A stretch of DNA of 64,000 nt from Phoronis australis (Eukaryota; Phoronida; Phoronidae). Where the stretch lies: NCBI GenBank assembly GCA_002633005.1, contig NMRA01000037.1, positions 281,399 through 345,398 on the forward strand, written 5' to 3'. Each line of letters starts with the position of its first letter. The stretch's first letter is position 1. A model generated the notes under the pieces. It saw only the letters and a program-made list of their open reading frames with translations. It was not told the DNA's origin and did no database searches. The translations under genes were made by a program, and so were the position numbers. Positions 63,701-64,000 of the stretch are shown piece by piece.

Positions 63701-64000
63701 AGACATATGATGACAGAGGGCCGAAACAGCTACAAAAAACATCATATTATTGATAAAACAGCGCTACGGTTCCTTAAGTTCAAAATAATTGAACTATTTG
63801 TTCCTGTGATCGATTTTCAGGGTTTTTTTTGCGACGGATGTGAGCGGGGTTTTGCAGCAACAGTATGCAACTGTTCCTAGCTGCGAGGGCCCCTGAACAT
63901 GTTTATGGGTCACTGAATACATGTGGAGTAAATAATGGTATGGAAAAAAAGTTGCGAAGTTGAACACGGCGGGTCCGGCTTGGTTCGAATGTGACCAGAG
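60761..64000. other. Right flank, no supported gene
   Basis: No domain-bearing frame. A possible small exon at 62432-62528 (plus; acceptor-like CTCTCAG, donor CGCAAG|GTAAAT) is GC-richer than its surroundings but cannot be assigned. Confidence 0.35.

Noticed and set aside
1-64000. CRISPR arrays, bacterial operons, rRNA or intact tRNA genes
   Set aside because: Tandem repeats here have no spacer structure, gene organisation is eukaryotic, and no complete tRNA or rRNA signature was seen.

Overview
This is animal nuclear DNA. It is AT-rich, genes are split by GT-AG introns, there are no prokaryote-style gene clusters, and many short inverted-repeat elements lie in introns and between genes. The protein families (DRAM, SLC22, ETS1/2 with a Pointed domain, BEL/Pao gag, P-like transposase) suggest an invertebrate, probably marine and perhaps a deuterostome; the sequence alone does not fix the species. 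Two assembly breaks are visible: one n at 12756 and an N-run at 25218-25301. Both sit at the edge of a near-identical duplicated segment, as expected of a draft assembly of a highly heterozygous animal.

Three genes can be rebuilt exon by exon with consistent splice phase. (1) A DRAM-family (damage-regulated autophagy modulator) membrane protein is on the minus strand: six coding exons at 10027-4856 (279 aa) plus a 5' UTR exon near 11279. (2) An SLC22 major-facilitator transporter, nearest in style to SLC22A15/organic cation transporters, is on the plus strand: eight coding exons from 13603 (or 12189) to 21753, 512 aa. It is head to head with DRAM, and the region between them carries ETS-type motifs. 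Its first exon is present twice, in a 1.4-kb duplication joined by the single n. (3) An ETS1/ETS2 orthologue is on the minus strand, spread over about 22.5 kb (55387-32863). It has nine coding exons (491 aa) with a MAPK-type LTP site, a Pointed domain and a C-terminal ETS domain. There is a candidate alternative first exon at 45 kb, and a 42-bp minisatellite has copied one of its splice acceptors four times.

Between SLC22 and ETS1 (22.5-26.2 kb) is a cluster of mobile DNA, all on the minus strand: a truncated BEL/Pao gag, a broken P-element-like transposase, and a ubiquitin-specific-protease (USP) reading frame that runs into the N-gap and has nearly identical 304-bp repeats outside both ends. 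MITE-like elements of at least two related families (ends TACGGTAAA...) recur through the window. The flanks (1-1.3 kb and 56-64 kb) hold no gene that I can support.

ETS1 is the only regulatory gene here. DRAM and SLC22 are a housekeeping-type divergent pair, and I see no evidence that the three genes form one pathway.
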